Shown: piece by piece, positions 17,054 through 25,945 of the stretch | Position numbering within the stretch: the stretch's first letter is position 1 | How the letters are laid out: each line of letters opens with the position of its first letter | From: Akkermansia sp. | GTDB lineage: Bacteria; Verrucomicrobiota; Verrucomicrobiia; Verrucomicrobiales; Akkermansiaceae | Assembly (NCBI GenBank): GCA_017435505.1 | Contig: JAFSEZ010000013.1 | Coordinates: 1 to 64,000, forward strand | DNA length: 64,000 nt | Direction of reading: 5' to 3' | The notes under the pieces: generated by a model | What the model was told of the DNA's origin: nothing | Database searches by the model: none | Seen by the model: the letters and a program-made list of their open reading frames with translations, nothing else | Program-made: the position numbers and the translations under genes

Positions 17054-17923
17054 ATGCAGGTCATCATCTCCAGTCTTTCCCCCAAGCAACAAGCAACGCT
17101 CAAGCTCTGTGGCATCACGCAAGATGAGCAGCTTACGCGCACGAGTCCTCAGGCTTTGGCGCGTGATGTGGAGACATGCAAAGAGCATTTCCCTACAGAA
17201 GCTTGCGAGATTTCCCTGCATACACTGCAACAGATTTGCGAGGCAGCCCGCGCACAAAGCGGAGCTGCCTGCAAATCCGCTCAGGCAGACGTGCCGCAAC
17301 CGGCCGCAAAAGAGGAAGAAAGTGATGCGTTGTTCTTCACGCGCAGCTGTCCCCCACTCATTGTATCAAAGCGGCGCAGAACACGTTCTCACGTAGCCGG
17401 GGGCACCCCGGCGCTCCCCCTTGGAGCAAGCAATGAAGATATTGAAAAAAACGAAATTGACCAGTTCGGGACGGGAGAACACACGAACGACAAACAGGAA
17501 CGAATCGGGGCAGCCGCAGCGTATGAATTTCACAACGCCGTACACAACACGCACCCCGTTGCAGTGTACTTCGGAGCTTGGGCTACCATTTTGCTCGTGT
17601 TGGATGTGTGTGCCATCATCATCGTCCCCACACTCATTATTCTGGGATTTGACTTGAATATCAACATTAAAACAACGGGACTCGCCCTGGCAGTCGTCTG
17701 TGCATTACCTTATTTTCTTCTGTCCTCTCGTGCTGTGTGTTCTGTGTGCCGAATCAGAGTATTCTCCTTCAAAAAATACTCCCACAACAGGCAAGCTCAT
17801 TGGATGCCCCTGCTGGGATGCGCCCTGCCCACAGCACTACACGTTGCATTCCGCTTCTGGTTTCGCTGTCCTGCGTGCGGAACACCACAAAAACTGTATC
17901 GCCACACACGGCATCACCATTAA
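17054..17923 (+). CDS. Membrane protein with N-terminal helix-hairpin-helix-like region and split CxxC pairs
   Basis: 289 residues. Residues 1-60 (start LSPKQQATLKLCGI) resemble the helical DUF4332-type module, with the steps 'element meets threshold' typical of HhH-like repeats; this is tentative. A charged, low-complexity linker (~70-155) follows. Two or three hydrophobic segments near 165-200 and 205-225 are followed by a CSVC pair near 227 and a CPAC pair near 277, which could together bind one zinc on the cytoplasmic side. It lies 21 nt after valS. No function can be assigned. Confidence 0.6.
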   Translation: MQVIISSLSPKQQATLKLCGITQDEQLTRTSPQALARDVETCKEHFPTEACEISLHTLQQICEAARAQSGAACKSAQADVPQPAAKEEESDALFFTRSCPPLIVSKRRRTRSHVAGGTPALPLGASNEDIEKNEIDQFGTGEHTNDKQERIGAAAAYEFHNAVHNTHPVAVYFGAWATILLVLDVCAIIIVPTLIILGFDLNINIKTTGLALAVVCALPYFLLSSRAVCSVCRIRVFSFKKYSHNRQAHWMPLLGCALPTALHVAFRFWFRCPACGTPQKLYRHTRHHH

Positions 17924-17941
17924 CACGACTCCCGCCCGCAC

Positions 17942-18346
17942 ATGACACCCAACTCTTTCTGCACCACTTGTTTTATAATGGTCTCCACCTGTTGCGTTGC
18001 GGTGGCACAACAGGAAACAGAGCTTACAGCAGATACGCACCAATCCTTGGCTAAAGAGCTGGTTGATATCCTCTCCCGGACGGAGATACAACTGCGCTCC
18101 TGCGTAGATGAGCAGGCTGTCACAACGGCCATTCCTCAACTGTTGGAGCTCTCGCAGCGAGCAAGTCAACTCAAGCAGCGCCAAAAGGCGCTTCCTGAAC
18201 CCACCGTGCAAGATTATATGGCAGCTCAAAGCCTCGTGGGAGATTTCAATACCATCGTCCAAGCTATTGAACAACACATTGCGCGGCTTGAGCGCGAAAA
18301 GCTGCTCACCCCGGAGCTCAGGAAAATCCTCCATTTGCCCAACTGA
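17942..18346 (+). CDS. Exported helical protein of unknown function
   Basis: 134 residues. A Cys/Thr-rich signal peptide (about 1-22, ending VAVAQ) is followed by an all-helical body with heptad-like Leu/Gln/Ala patterns, probably coiled coil (about 30-125). The alternative upstream part is limited because the previous gene ends 18 nt before. Downstream is a terminator. The family is unknown; it could be a small periplasmic chaperone-like or structural protein, but nothing shows this directly. Confidence 0.6.
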   Translation: MTPNSFCTTCFIMVSTCCVAVAQQETELTADTHQSLAKELVDILSRTEIQLRSCVDEQAVTTAIPQLLELSQRASQLKQRQKALPEPTVQDYMAAQSLVGDFNTIVQAIEQHIARLEREKLLTPELRKILHLPN

Positions 18347-18389
18347 TTTCCCGGAAAACCCACAAGCTGCCGTACCAGGTTTCTCTTAC

Positions 18390-18425
18390 TGCGCCCACAA
18401 AAACAACATGTGGACGCATTTTTTT
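18390..18425 (+). terminator. Terminator after the valS transcript
   Basis: Stem of 4 + 5 bp with one mismatch (TGCG-x-CCACA / TGTGG-x-CGCA), 9-nt loop, followed by seven T. Confidence 0.7.
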
Positions 18426-18459
18426 ATAAATCCACCAAACTACAATATATAGTATCACC

Positions 18460-18565
18460 TTGCAAAAAGCTATGCCAGATGCTTTAATCGGCATTTTGAA
18501 GAAGGGGGTAAGCCACGGATGCGAGAGAATTTTATGCTTGCAAAATGTCAGCAAAGCCGTAATAT
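18460..18565 (+). promoter_or_regulatory. Two candidate promoters before the MarR gene
   Basis: Upstream: TTGCAA (18460-18465), 17-bp spacer, TTTAAT (18483-18488). Downstream: TTGCAA (18538-18543), 16-bp spacer, TAATAT (18560-18565), 25 nt before the ATG. The region between them could hold a MarR operator, but I see no clear palindrome. Confidence 0.5.
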
Positions 18566-18590
18566 CTGAACATCCGAAGCACTTTTACCT

Positions 18591-19061
18591 ATGAAAGAGA
18601 GACTCTCTCCCATCACCCCGAAACTTACGGCCGATGAGGCACAACAGCTGGCAGATTTTGTTTTATTCTCCCAACGCAACTGCATATTGAAACTATCTCC
18701 GGAGCTGAGCCAAGGGCGCGTATCTTATCCTCAATTCTTTTTGCTGACCTACTTAGCCGAGGAGGAATGCTTATCAATGAGCAGCATCGCTCGCATGATG
18801 GGCCACTCCACCGCAGCCGCTACAGGGATGGTAGACAAACTACAGGAGCTTGGGCATCTGAAGCGCTACACCGCAGCGGCTGACCGCCGCAAAATCATGG
18901 TGCGCATCACCGAACAAGGGCGCGAGCTGATTGAGCGCATGCGAGGTAACATCGCACGAGACTTAGCGAGTCTCATGGCTCAGGGAGACATGCCGGCCCG
19001 CACCTCGAAAGCTCGCACCATCATCGCCCGCCACAGCTCCGGCAAGAGCAACATTTCCTGA
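18591..19061 (+). CDS. MarR-family transcriptional regulator
   Basis: 156 residues with the MarR winged-helix layout. It has an N-terminal helix, a recognition helix around SMSSIARMMGHSTAAATGMVD, and a wing with AAADRRKIMVRITEQGREL matching the conserved D-R-R...T-x-x-G. It should bind DNA as a dimer, usually repressing its own operon until a phenolic or similar ligand binds. The laccase-domain gene follows after 19 nt and the 5-formyl-THF cyclo-ligase gene overlaps that, so this regulator may control both. The RND pump is 6 kb away and only a speculative target. Confidence 0.9.
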   Translation: MKERLSPITPKLTADEAQQLADFVLFSQRNCILKLSPELSQGRVSYPQFFLLTYLAEEECLSMSSIARMMGHSTAAATGMVDKLQELGHLKRYTAAADRRKIMVRITEQGRELIERMRGNIARDLASLMAQGDMPARTSKARTIIARHSSGKSNIS

Positions 19062-19080
19062 TTATACCCACTAGCGAATC

Positions 19081-19761
19081 ATGTCCGACTACAAACCGGC
19101 GTATCTGGACCGCCTCAACGATGTACCGGAAAACTTTGCACGCTTCATTACGCGCATTCCCGGTGTACCCACAACAACTGATCGAGTAGCAGTCATTGCT
19201 GCTCTGACCCCCACACACGAAGAAGTGCTGCGAGAAGGCGGCATCGACCCCAAGATGCTGCGCCGTGCACAACAAGTACATGGCAACAAGGTGGCACTGG
19301 TTGGTGACATCGGTTGCCACTATCCTGTGGAGGGCGTGGATGGTCTCATCTGCGGAGCCAAAGCAGATTGCTGCTTGGGCATTTATGTAGCAGACTGCGC
19401 CGCCGTATGGATTTATGATACAGCAACAGGCAGCCGTGCCTTGCTGCATTCTGGTAAGATGGGAACCCAGCAAAACATCGTAGCAGAAGCCATGCACAAA
19501 ATGCGCAAGATTTTCGGCACAGCACCTGCCAACTGCATTGCAGTCATCTCGCCCTGCATTCGCCCCCCTCACTACGAGGTTGATATTCCCACCGCTATCA
19601 AAGCCCAGCTTCTGGAAGAGGGGCTGACGTCAGAAAACATCATCGACAGCGAGTTAGATACCGCTGCGGACTTAGAGACTTTCTACTCATACCGTATAGA
19701 GAAAGGAAACACCGGCCGCATGCTGGCTCTCTTTGGCCGCATGCCGGAGACCGAAGCATGA
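19081..19761 (+). CDS. pgeF: Laccase-domain (YfiH/PgeF-type) protein
   Basis: 226 residues, the usual length. Members are zinc enzymes reported to act as purine nucleoside phosphorylases or to hydrolyse peptidoglycan-editing errors. Zinc ligands are kept: His near 66 (QQVHGNKV), Cys near 106 (VADCAAV) and His near 122 (LLHSGKMGT). The last motif differs from the common AHAGWRGT, and the ISPCIRPPHYEVD segment also deviates from IGPCIGP. The active site is therefore probably functional but atypical. It is encoded between a MarR regulator and the folate enzyme, overlapping the latter by 4 nt (ATGA). Confidence 0.85.
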   Translation: MSDYKPAYLDRLNDVPENFARFITRIPGVPTTTDRVAVIAALTPTHEEVLREGGIDPKMLRRAQQVHGNKVALVGDIGCHYPVEGVDGLICGAKADCCLGIYVADCAAVWIYDTATGSRALLHSGKMGTQQNIVAEAMHKMRKIFGTAPANCIAVISPCIRPPHYEVDIPTAIKAQLLEEGLTSENIIDSELDTAADLETFYSYRIEKGNTGRMLALFGRMPETEA

Positions 19762-20303
19762 GCTCTGGCGAACAAAAGAAGCTTCAACGGCAGGAGGTAC
19801 TCGCTCGTCTGCGCGCCATACCTGCCACCACACGAGAGGAGTACTCTGCGCGTTTGCGGGGGCTCCTCTCGCCGCATCTGGAGGGAGCGAGCAAAACCAT
19901 TGCTCTGTACTACCCGCTGGCTCATGAAGTCAATTTGCTGCCACTCCCGCAAGAATACCCGCAGCATCACTTCGCTTTCCCCCGTTGCATGCCAGGGCGG
20001 CAGTTGCAATTTCACCATGTCACAGCACCTGATACACAAATGGAACCGGGGCTCATGGGTATTCCAGCCCCTGCACCACATTTACCTATCATTGCTGCAG
20101 AAGATTTTGATATCATCATTGTGCCCGGAGTGGCATTCACCCACACCGGTTCAAGACTCGGCTATGGAGGAGGATATTATGACCGCTACCTCCCTCACTG
20201 CACAAACGCCAAAGCGATTGCTCTGGCCTTTCCCGAACAAATGGTCAAAGATATTGCTACCGAGGCGCACGACTTACCCCTCCCCTTAGTCATCACGCTT
20301 TGA
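19758..20303 (+). CDS. 5-formyltetrahydrofolate cyclo-ligase
   Basis: 181 residues. The enzyme converts 5-formyl-THF to 5,10-methenyl-THF with ATP. The conserved GMGGGYYDR-like loop is present as RLGYGGGYYDRYL near 136-147, and MGIPAP and IIVPGVAF precede it, as in the family. An N-terminal K-x-x-x-R pattern for phosphate binding is present. Its ATG overlaps the stop of the laccase-domain gene (ATGA), implying coupled translation. A bidirectional terminator follows. Confidence 0.93.
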   Translation: MSSGEQKKLQRQEVLARLRAIPATTREEYSARLRGLLSPHLEGASKTIALYYPLAHEVNLLPLPQEYPQHHFAFPRCMPGRQLQFHHVTAPDTQMEPGLMGIPAPAPHLPIIAAEDFDIIIVPGVAFTHTGSRLGYGGGYYDRYLPHCTNAKAIALAFPEQMVKDIATEAHDLPLPLVITL

Positions 20304-20312
20304 AAACAAAAA

Positions 20313-20349
20313 CACGCTCACCCTGCAATAAAGGTGAGCGCGGTTTTTA
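20313..20349. terminator. Bidirectional terminator between cyclo-ligase and metG
   Basis: 8-bp stem CGCTCACC/GGTGAGCG with a 10-nt loop and T-runs on both sides (plus: GGTTTTTA; minus: TGTTTTTGTTTT). It separates convergent genes. Confidence 0.85.
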
Positions 20350-20362
20350 TACGAAATCCACA

Positions 20363-21988
20363 TCAAGCCTGCTGAGCAGCCTTGCGAGCAGCTTTAGCTG
20401 CAGCCTTGGCCGCTTTCTCGGCCATTTTCTGTTTCTCCTCCTCAGAGAGGATTCGCGGGAAGACTGGGCTGGGAGCCTGCACGGTGTGCCCATCCTTGAG
20501 CAATCCCCATGCGAGAGACTGAGGCGTGAGACCGGCTACATCCACCTGCAACTGAGAAAGGATGCGGGAGGAGGCATCCGGCAAGACGCAAGCGAGCAAA
20601 TAGCCCACCTGAGCACAGCATTCAAGCAAATGAGCCAACACACGCTGCAATTCGGGCATATTATCCTCATCCTTGGCGAGAGTCCAAGGCTGTTTCTGCT
20701 CAATGTAGCTGTTGCACAGCCCCACATGCGCATTCAGCGCAGCGAAAGCATCTGCCGTATTATCGGCATTCATGTAGGCGGAGAAAGTCTGCACCGTATC
20801 AGCCATATTCTTGCGCAGCGCAGCAGAAAGTTCATCGTCCCCCTCGGCCACGGTCACCCTGCCACCGCAGTAGCGAGTACACATATTGAGGGAGCGATTA
20901 GTCAGGTTGCCGATATCATTGGCCAACTCCGTGTTGTAAATCATCTTCAGGCGTTCGGGATCGTAGTCGCTGTCATAGCCGGTTTTCGTATCGCGAACCA
21001 AGTAATAGCGCACGGCTTCCGCACCGAATACATCGCACAAATCATTCGGGTCTACGATATTACCCAGTGATTTGGACATTTTTTCACCCTTGATGTTGAG
21101 CCATCCATGCACGAGTAAACGCGGCATCGCTTCATCCGGGAAACCCATGGCGTGCAGCATGCACAGCCAGTATATACCATGCGCCGGCACCAAGATATCC
21201 TTGCCTATCACCTCGCAGGCAGCCGGCCACAGTTTGTTGAAATCCGGTAGCCCGGCTCCTTCCTCTGCCAAATATCCGGCAAAAGAAATATAGTTGACCA
21301 AGGCATCAAACCACACGTAAGTCACAAAATCAGGGTCAAACGGCAGCGGAATGCCCCAAGAAAGACGATCTTTGGGGCGGGAAATGCACAAATCCACACC
21401 GAAAGAACGCTCAATGGCATTGAGTAGGTTCTGGCGGCGGAATTCGGGTTCGCACACCGTGGGGTGATTGGTCACATAATCCTTGAGCCACTGCACATGC
21501 TGACTGAGGTTGAAGTACCAGTTTTCTTCCTCCAGCTCAATTACCTCGCCCCACTCCGGGCCAAACACGCCTTCTTCATTGCGCTCCTTATCTGTCAGGA
21601 ATTGCTCCTGACGCACGGAGTAGAAACCCTTGTATGCCTTCTTGTACAGGCAACCATTCTCTTTCAGGTTGGTCAGGATGCGCTGCACGCAAGCCTCGTG
21701 TCGGGGATCTGTCGTGGCGGCCCATCCATCGTAGCTGATGCCCAAACGCTTCCACAGGGCGATAAACTTCTCTGTCACCATATCAGCGTATTCTTGGGGT
21801 TGCATGCCTGCGGCTTCGGCCTTTTGCTGCACTTTTTGCCCGTGCTGGTCTACACCGGTCAGGAAGTATACATCCTCCCCACACATTCGGTGCCAGCGAG
21901 CCAAAACGTCTGCCAGAACCTTTTCGTACGCATGCCCGATGTGGGGTGCGCCGTTCGTGTAGTCAATTGCTGTGGTGATATAATACAT
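20363..21988 (-). CDS. metG: Methionyl-tRNA synthetase
   Basis: 541 residues, class I synthetase that charges initiator and elongator tRNA-Met. The HIGH motif appears as GAPHIGHAYE near 13-22 and KMSKS in KGEKMSKSLGN near 300. The connective peptide is short and has no zinc-knuckle cysteines, as in the Thermus/Bacillus-like short form. After the anticodon-binding domain there is no dimerisation (Trbp111) domain. Instead the protein ends in a Lys/Ala-rich helix of about 25 residues. Its promoter lies just upstream; the gene is monocistronic. Confidence 0.97.
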   Translation of the reverse strand: MYYITTAIDYTNGAPHIGHAYEKVLADVLARWHRMCGEDVYFLTGVDQHGQKVQQKAEAAGMQPQEYADMVTEKFIALWKRLGISYDGWAATTDPRHEACVQRILTNLKENGCLYKKAYKGFYSVRQEQFLTDKERNEEGVFGPEWGEVIELEEENWYFNLSQHVQWLKDYVTNHPTVCEPEFRRQNLLNAIERSFGVDLCISRPKDRLSWGIPLPFDPDFVTYVWFDALVNYISFAGYLAEEGAGLPDFNKLWPAACEVIGKDILVPAHGIYWLCMLHAMGFPDEAMPRLLVHGWLNIKGEKMSKSLGNIVDPNDLCDVFGAEAVRYYLVRDTKTGYDSDYDPERLKMIYNTELANDIGNLTNRSLNMCTRYCGGRVTVAEGDDELSAALRKNMADTVQTFSAYMNADNTADAFAALNAHVGLCNSYIEQKQPWTLAKDEDNMPELQRVLAHLLECCAQVGYLLACVLPDASSRILSQLQVDVAGLTPQSLAWGLLKDGHTVQAPSPVFPRILSEEEKQKMAEKAAKAAAKAARKAAQQA

Positions 21989-21997
21989 AGCGCGGGG

Positions 21998-22026
21998 ATT
22001 CTACCACGCCGCCCCGCGCAAAGCAA
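21998..22026 (-). promoter_or_regulatory. Promoter of metG
   Basis: On the minus strand, TTGCTT (22026-22021), 17-bp GC-rich spacer, TAGAAT (22003-21998). The ATG at 21988 is 9 nt past the -10 box. Confidence 0.65.
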
Positions 22027-22078
22027 GGGCAATGCTAGCGGAAAGCGGGGCTTTTTTCTGCCATACGGGGCATTCTAC

Positions 22079-22107
22079 TTGAATTGAACGAGTCTAAAGT
22101 GTAAAAT
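22079..22107 (+). promoter_or_regulatory. Promoter of the AI-2E-type exporter/lysA operon
   Basis: TTGAAT (22079-22084), 17-bp spacer, TAAAAT (22102-22107), 10 nt before ATG 22118. Confidence 0.65.
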
Positions 22108-22117
22108 CACCACGCTT

Positions 22118-23233
22118 ATGCAGGAGACGGAGACAAACAAGCAACCGGGAGATAGCACGCTCAAGCGCGGTAGTTTGGGCGATGGGGCAAGAGCTCTGCT
22201 CACCGTAGCAGCGGCTATCATTGTGATATTCGGATTGCGCGAAGCGCGGGACTTGCTCGTACCCATCATGATGGCATGTTTCTTGGCCATCATCAGCTAC
22301 TCGCTCACCGATATTTTACGCCGTTATCTGCGTTTTCCTCACTGGTTGGCAGTTACGTTTACCGTCATCGTTGACTGCGGTGTCATTTTCGGCATCATCA
22401 GCCTCATCAAATTCCTGGCAGCAGATATGCGCAGCACCTTGCAAGGTGATTTGGTGACTCGCTTTGCAGAAAAGTTCAACCAAGTCATGGCTTGGATTGA
22501 CCAATTAGGTATGGGAGAAGAAGCCCGCAAGTTGGTGGAATCCCCGCAAGATATCATCAACCCGCAGCAATTACTCTCTATTTCTCAAGCCATCACCGGG
22601 CAAGTACTCTCCTTCATGTCTGTGTGTACGCTGGTGCTGGTGCTCATGACTTTCCTATTGGGAGAAGCCCCGCTTTTTCGCCGCAATTTCCGCAACCTCC
22701 CCAACAGTGTGCAAGGCAAGAATGAGATGATAGCAGCTCTGCGTGGTGTGCAGCGTTATCTTTTCATCAAAACAATTGCCAGTGCTTGCACGGGGGGACT
22801 GGCATGGTGGCTCTGCGCCGCCATGGATGTACCCTTTGCCTTTCTGTGGGGCTTTGTGGCATACGTGTTGAACTACATCCCCACAATCGGTTCCATTGTA
22901 GCAGCCATCCCGCCCGTTCTTATGGCTTTGTTGCTGGGCAGTTGGGGCGATGCGTTCATTGTGACCGGCGGCTACGTTGCCATCAACTTCGCTATCGGCA
23001 ATGGCATTGAGCCCTTGTTCCTGGGGCGCCAATTCGGCATCGCCACCTCTGTGGTATTGCTTTCCGTGCTTCTCTGGGGCTGGATATGGGGTCCCTTGGG
23101 CATGCTGATAGCCGTACCGATCACCGTTTTGGTGAAACTGGCACTCAAGAATTCCCCTGATTTATCATGGGTGGCACTCATCATTGATGACACTACCACC
23201 GACACCGGAACCTCCCCCCCAAAAAAAGACTAA
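22118..23233 (+). CDS. AI-2E/PerM family membrane transporter
   Basis: 371 residues with the family layout: an N-terminal cytoplasmic tail (~25), two helix pairs, a central amphipathic region (~95-165), then three to four C-terminal helices. The C-terminal half has the typical LNYIPTIGSIVAAIPPVLMA stretch and the GNGIEPLFLGRQFGI motif. Members include TqsA (autoinducer-2 export) and Na+/H+ antiporter-like proteins, so the substrate cannot be named. lysA starts 4 nt after the stop and shares the transcript. Confidence 0.9.
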   Translation: MQETETNKQPGDSTLKRGSLGDGARALLTVAAAIIVIFGLREARDLLVPIMMACFLAIISYSLTDILRRYLRFPHWLAVTFTVIVDCGVIFGIISLIKFLAADMRSTLQGDLVTRFAEKFNQVMAWIDQLGMGEEARKLVESPQDIINPQQLLSISQAITGQVLSFMSVCTLVLVLMTFLLGEAPLFRRNFRNLPNSVQGKNEMIAALRGVQRYLFIKTIASACTGGLAWWLCAAMDVPFAFLWGFVAYVLNYIPTIGSIVAAIPPVLMALLLGSWGDAFIVTGGYVAINFAIGNGIEPLFLGRQFGIATSVVLLSVLLWGWIWGPLGMLIAVPITVLVKLALKNSPDLSWVALIIDDTTTDTGTSPPKKD

Positions 23234-23237
23234 TTTT

Positions 23238-24527
23238 ATGCATACATTCGCCTACAAGAACGGAACGCTCTGCTGCGAAGATGTCAATCTTGCAGACATT
23301 GCAGCAAAAGTCGGCACTCCTACCTTTGTATATAGTAAGAAAACAATCGTTGATGACTTAGCCGAGCTGCAACAAGCACTTGCCCCGCTGGATGCCCATG
23401 TGGCCTATGCCGTGAAGGCTTGCTCCAACAAAGCCATCCTCAACCTGATGGCAAAGATGGGCGTTGGATTTGACATCGTATCCGGCGGCGAGTTGTGGCG
23501 AGTCATCAACGCCGGGGGAGATCCCGGCCAATGCACATACGCAGGTGTAGCCAAAACTGAGCCGGAAATTCGTTATGCGCTGGAGCAAGGAATATACTGC
23601 ATCAACTGCGAAAGCGAGAATGAGCTGCGAGAAATCAACCGTATCGCCGGTGAAATGGGTATCAAAGCCCCGGTGGCGGTTCGCGTGAATCCGCATGTAG
23701 ATGCCCACACTCACAAATATATCACCACCGGCACCCATGAAAATAAATTTGGGGTAGATATCACCCGCATTGAAGAGTTGTATGCAACCATTGCGGCCGA
23801 AATGCCCAACCTGCATATCAAGGGGCTACAAATGCACATAGGCTCGCAGCTGACCGATGTGGAACCATTTGTCAAAGCCATTCAAAAGGTAAGCCCCATC
23901 GTTGCCAAATTCAAGGAGCAATACGATATCGAGTTCTGGAGCATTGGAGGAGGAATCGGCATTGTGTACGATGGATGCTTGGCCTCCGGGCAACCGGAAT
24001 GGTGGACAGCACGCCCTGAGCAAATCACAATCCGCAGCTATGCAGAAGCCATTATCCCACTCCTGCAACCGCTGGGGCTCAAGATTCTGATAGAACCCGG
24101 GCGCCGCATCGTTGGCAATGCTGCTGTAATGCTCACGCGCTGTGTATACGAGAAGAAAGGCGAGGTCAAGACCTTCAAGATGATAGATGCGGGCATGAAC
24201 GACATCATCCGCCCGGCTCTCTACGAAGGCTACCACGAGATTTGGCCCGTCGCCGAGCACCAAGGAGACACGATTACCGCCGATATTGTGGGGCCCATTT
24301 GCGAATCCGGAGATTTCCAAGCACAGAACCGAGAAATAGCAGATGTGAAGCCCGGTGAGCTGCTGGCTGAAATGAGCGCCGGAGCCTATGGTTTCAGCAT
24401 GGCCTCCACCTACAACTCACGCCCGCTCGCAGCAGAGGTACTGGTAGATGGCGATAAGTGGCACATCATCCGCCACCGCCAAACGCTGGAACAAATGGTA
24501 CAAGGCGAATGCCTGCCGGAGTGCTAA
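23238..24527 (+). CDS. lysA: Diaminopimelate decarboxylase
   Basis: 429 residues. PLP enzyme that makes L-lysine from meso-diaminopimelate, a fold-III alanine-racemase-like barrel. The PLP lysine lies in YAVKACSNK near 60. HIGSQ, the Gly-rich phosphate site (GGGIG), EPGRRIVGNA and the cross-subunit CESGDF motif are all in order. ATG 23238 is chosen because it is 4 nt after the previous stop and gives a normal N-terminus; the upstream ATG at 23184 would overlap the transporter. A terminator follows. Confidence 0.96.
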   Translation: MHTFAYKNGTLCCEDVNLADIAAKVGTPTFVYSKKTIVDDLAELQQALAPLDAHVAYAVKACSNKAILNLMAKMGVGFDIVSGGELWRVINAGGDPGQCTYAGVAKTEPEIRYALEQGIYCINCESENELREINRIAGEMGIKAPVAVRVNPHVDAHTHKYITTGTHENKFGVDITRIEELYATIAAEMPNLHIKGLQMHIGSQLTDVEPFVKAIQKVSPIVAKFKEQYDIEFWSIGGGIGIVYDGCLASGQPEWWTARPEQITIRSYAEAIIPLLQPLGLKILIEPGRRIVGNAAVMLTRCVYEKKGEVKTFKMIDAGMNDIIRPALYEGYHEIWPVAEHQGDTITADIVGPICESGDFQAQNREIADVKPGELLAEMSAGAYGFSMASTYNSRPLAAEVLVDGDKWHIIRHRQTLEQMVQGECLPEC

Positions 24528-24546
24528 ACCAGCCCCTGCCCTACAA

Positions 24547-24575
24547 AAAGAGCCCGCATCAGCGGGCTCTTTTGC
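24547..24575. terminator. Bidirectional terminator between lysA and the aldehyde dehydrogenase
   Basis: 9-bp stem AGAGCCCGC/GCGGGCTCT, 4-nt loop, flanked by A-run and T-run, between convergent genes. Confidence 0.85.
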
Positions 24576-24579
24576 ATGC

Positions 24580-25944
24580 TCAGCGCAGAAAGAATCGCAG
24601 TAACTTTTCCCCCAAGCCGGTGTATGGATGGTACCGGAAGGGCAAATCCAACCAATTGGCTTTTTTGAGGATGGATTTGTAGTGGGTAAACGTATCAAAC
24701 CCGGCCTTGCCGTGGTATGAACCCATGCCACTATCGCCAATACCGCCAAAGGGCAAACCATGCACGGCAAGGTGGACAATGGTATCATTCACGCAGCCAC
24801 CGCCAAAGGAAAGGTGCTGCACAAAACGCTTTTCAGCGCGCGCGCTTGTCGTAAAGAGATACGATGCCAACGGGCGCGGACGAGAGAGCACAAATTGCTC
24901 CACCTCCTCCCACTTTTCATAGGTAAGCAAGGGGAGTAGCGGTCCGAAGATTTCCTGCTGCATCACGGGAGAATCCGGTGTCACATCCACCAACAGAGTG
25001 GGTTCTATCCGCAGCGTAGCGGCATCTCCCTTGCCGCCGATGAGGGGAGTGACTCCTTGCATCAACCCCATCAGGCGGTCAAAATGACGCTGATTGACAA
25101 TGTGAGTAAACTCCGTATTCTGCAAAGGGGTTTCCCCCAGCATACGCTTGATTTCTCTGCCGTATGCCTCGATAAACTCTTGCTTGCGACTACTGTGAAT
25201 AAGCAGATAATCGGGGGCTACGCAGGTTTGCCCGGCGTTGAGAATCTTGCCGAACGCAATACGGCGCGCCGCCACGGTGATGTTGGCCGTTTCATCCACA
25301 ATACAGGGGCTCTTGCCGCCCAGCTCTAACGTCACGGGGGTAAGATGGCGAGCAGCAGCCTCCATCACCACGTGTCCCACTACCGGACTACCGGTAAAAA
25401 AGATATAGTCAAACTTCTGCTCCAGCAAGGCACCGATGGATTCGCGACCCCCCAACACCGTGGTCACAAACTCCGGCGGAAACAGGCTGCCCAGCATCGC
25501 GGAAATGACTTCTGATGTAGCGGGGGTCATGGAAGAGGGCTTCACGACACAGCAGTTGCCTGCCGAAATGGCTGCGGCTAGGGGGTCTAAGCACAAAAGG
25601 ATGGGGTAATTCCACGGGCTCATGATGAGCGCCACACCATACGGCTCCGGCTCCACTCGGCAGGAGGAGGGAAACTGTGCCAGCGAAGCAGACACGCGTT
25701 TGGGGCGACTCCAACGGCGCAGGTGGCTCAGTGTCTCGCGCAGACCGGCGCGCACCATGCCGATTTCGCTCATGTACGTCTCAGTGGCACATTTACCTAA
25801 ATCCTTCTGCAATGCAGCACAGATGCGGTCTTCCCACTCCACGAGAGCTCGCTGCAATTTTTTGAGGGCTTGGAGGCGGAAACGCACATCACGGGTGGCG
25901 TGCGTGAGGTAAAATTCGCGTTGTTTGGCAACGATATTGTGCAT
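24580..25944 (-). CDS. Aldehyde dehydrogenase family protein (ALDH3-like)
   Basis: 454 residues, NAD(P)-dependent oxidation of an aldehyde to its acid. The nucleotide-binding segment MSPWNYPILLCLDPLAAAIS, the general base Glu in LELGGKSPC near 211, and the catalytic Cys in NAGQTCVAPDY near 243 are present. The short length and C-terminal hydrophobic/basic stretch resemble class 3 enzymes. It starts 1 nt after the stop of the iron alcohol dehydrogenase gene, so the two probably act in one alcohol-aldehyde-acid route. The substrate is unknown. Confidence 0.93.
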   Translation of the reverse strand: MHNIVAKQREFYLTHATRDVRFRLQALKKLQRALVEWEDRICAALQKDLGKCATETYMSEIGMVRAGLRETLSHLRRWSRPKRVSASLAQFPSSCRVEPEPYGVALIMSPWNYPILLCLDPLAAAISAGNCCVVKPSSMTPATSEVISAMLGSLFPPEFVTTVLGGRESIGALLEQKFDYIFFTGSPVVGHVVMEAAARHLTPVTLELGGKSPCIVDETANITVAARRIAFGKILNAGQTCVAPDYLLIHSSRKQEFIEAYGREIKRMLGETPLQNTEFTHIVNQRHFDRLMGLMQGVTPLIGGKGDAATLRIEPTLLVDVTPDSPVMQQEIFGPLLPLLTYEKWEEVEQFVLSRPRPLASYLFTTSARAEKRFVQHLSFGGGCVNDTIVHLAVHGLPFGGIGDSGMGSYHGKAGFDTFTHYKSILKKANWLDLPFRYHPYTGLGEKLLRFFLR

Positions 25945-25945
25945 A

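Noticed and set aside
18591..19061. MarR protein as repressor of the RND efflux genes
   Set aside because: It is 6 kb away in a different operon; its immediate neighbours are better candidate targets.
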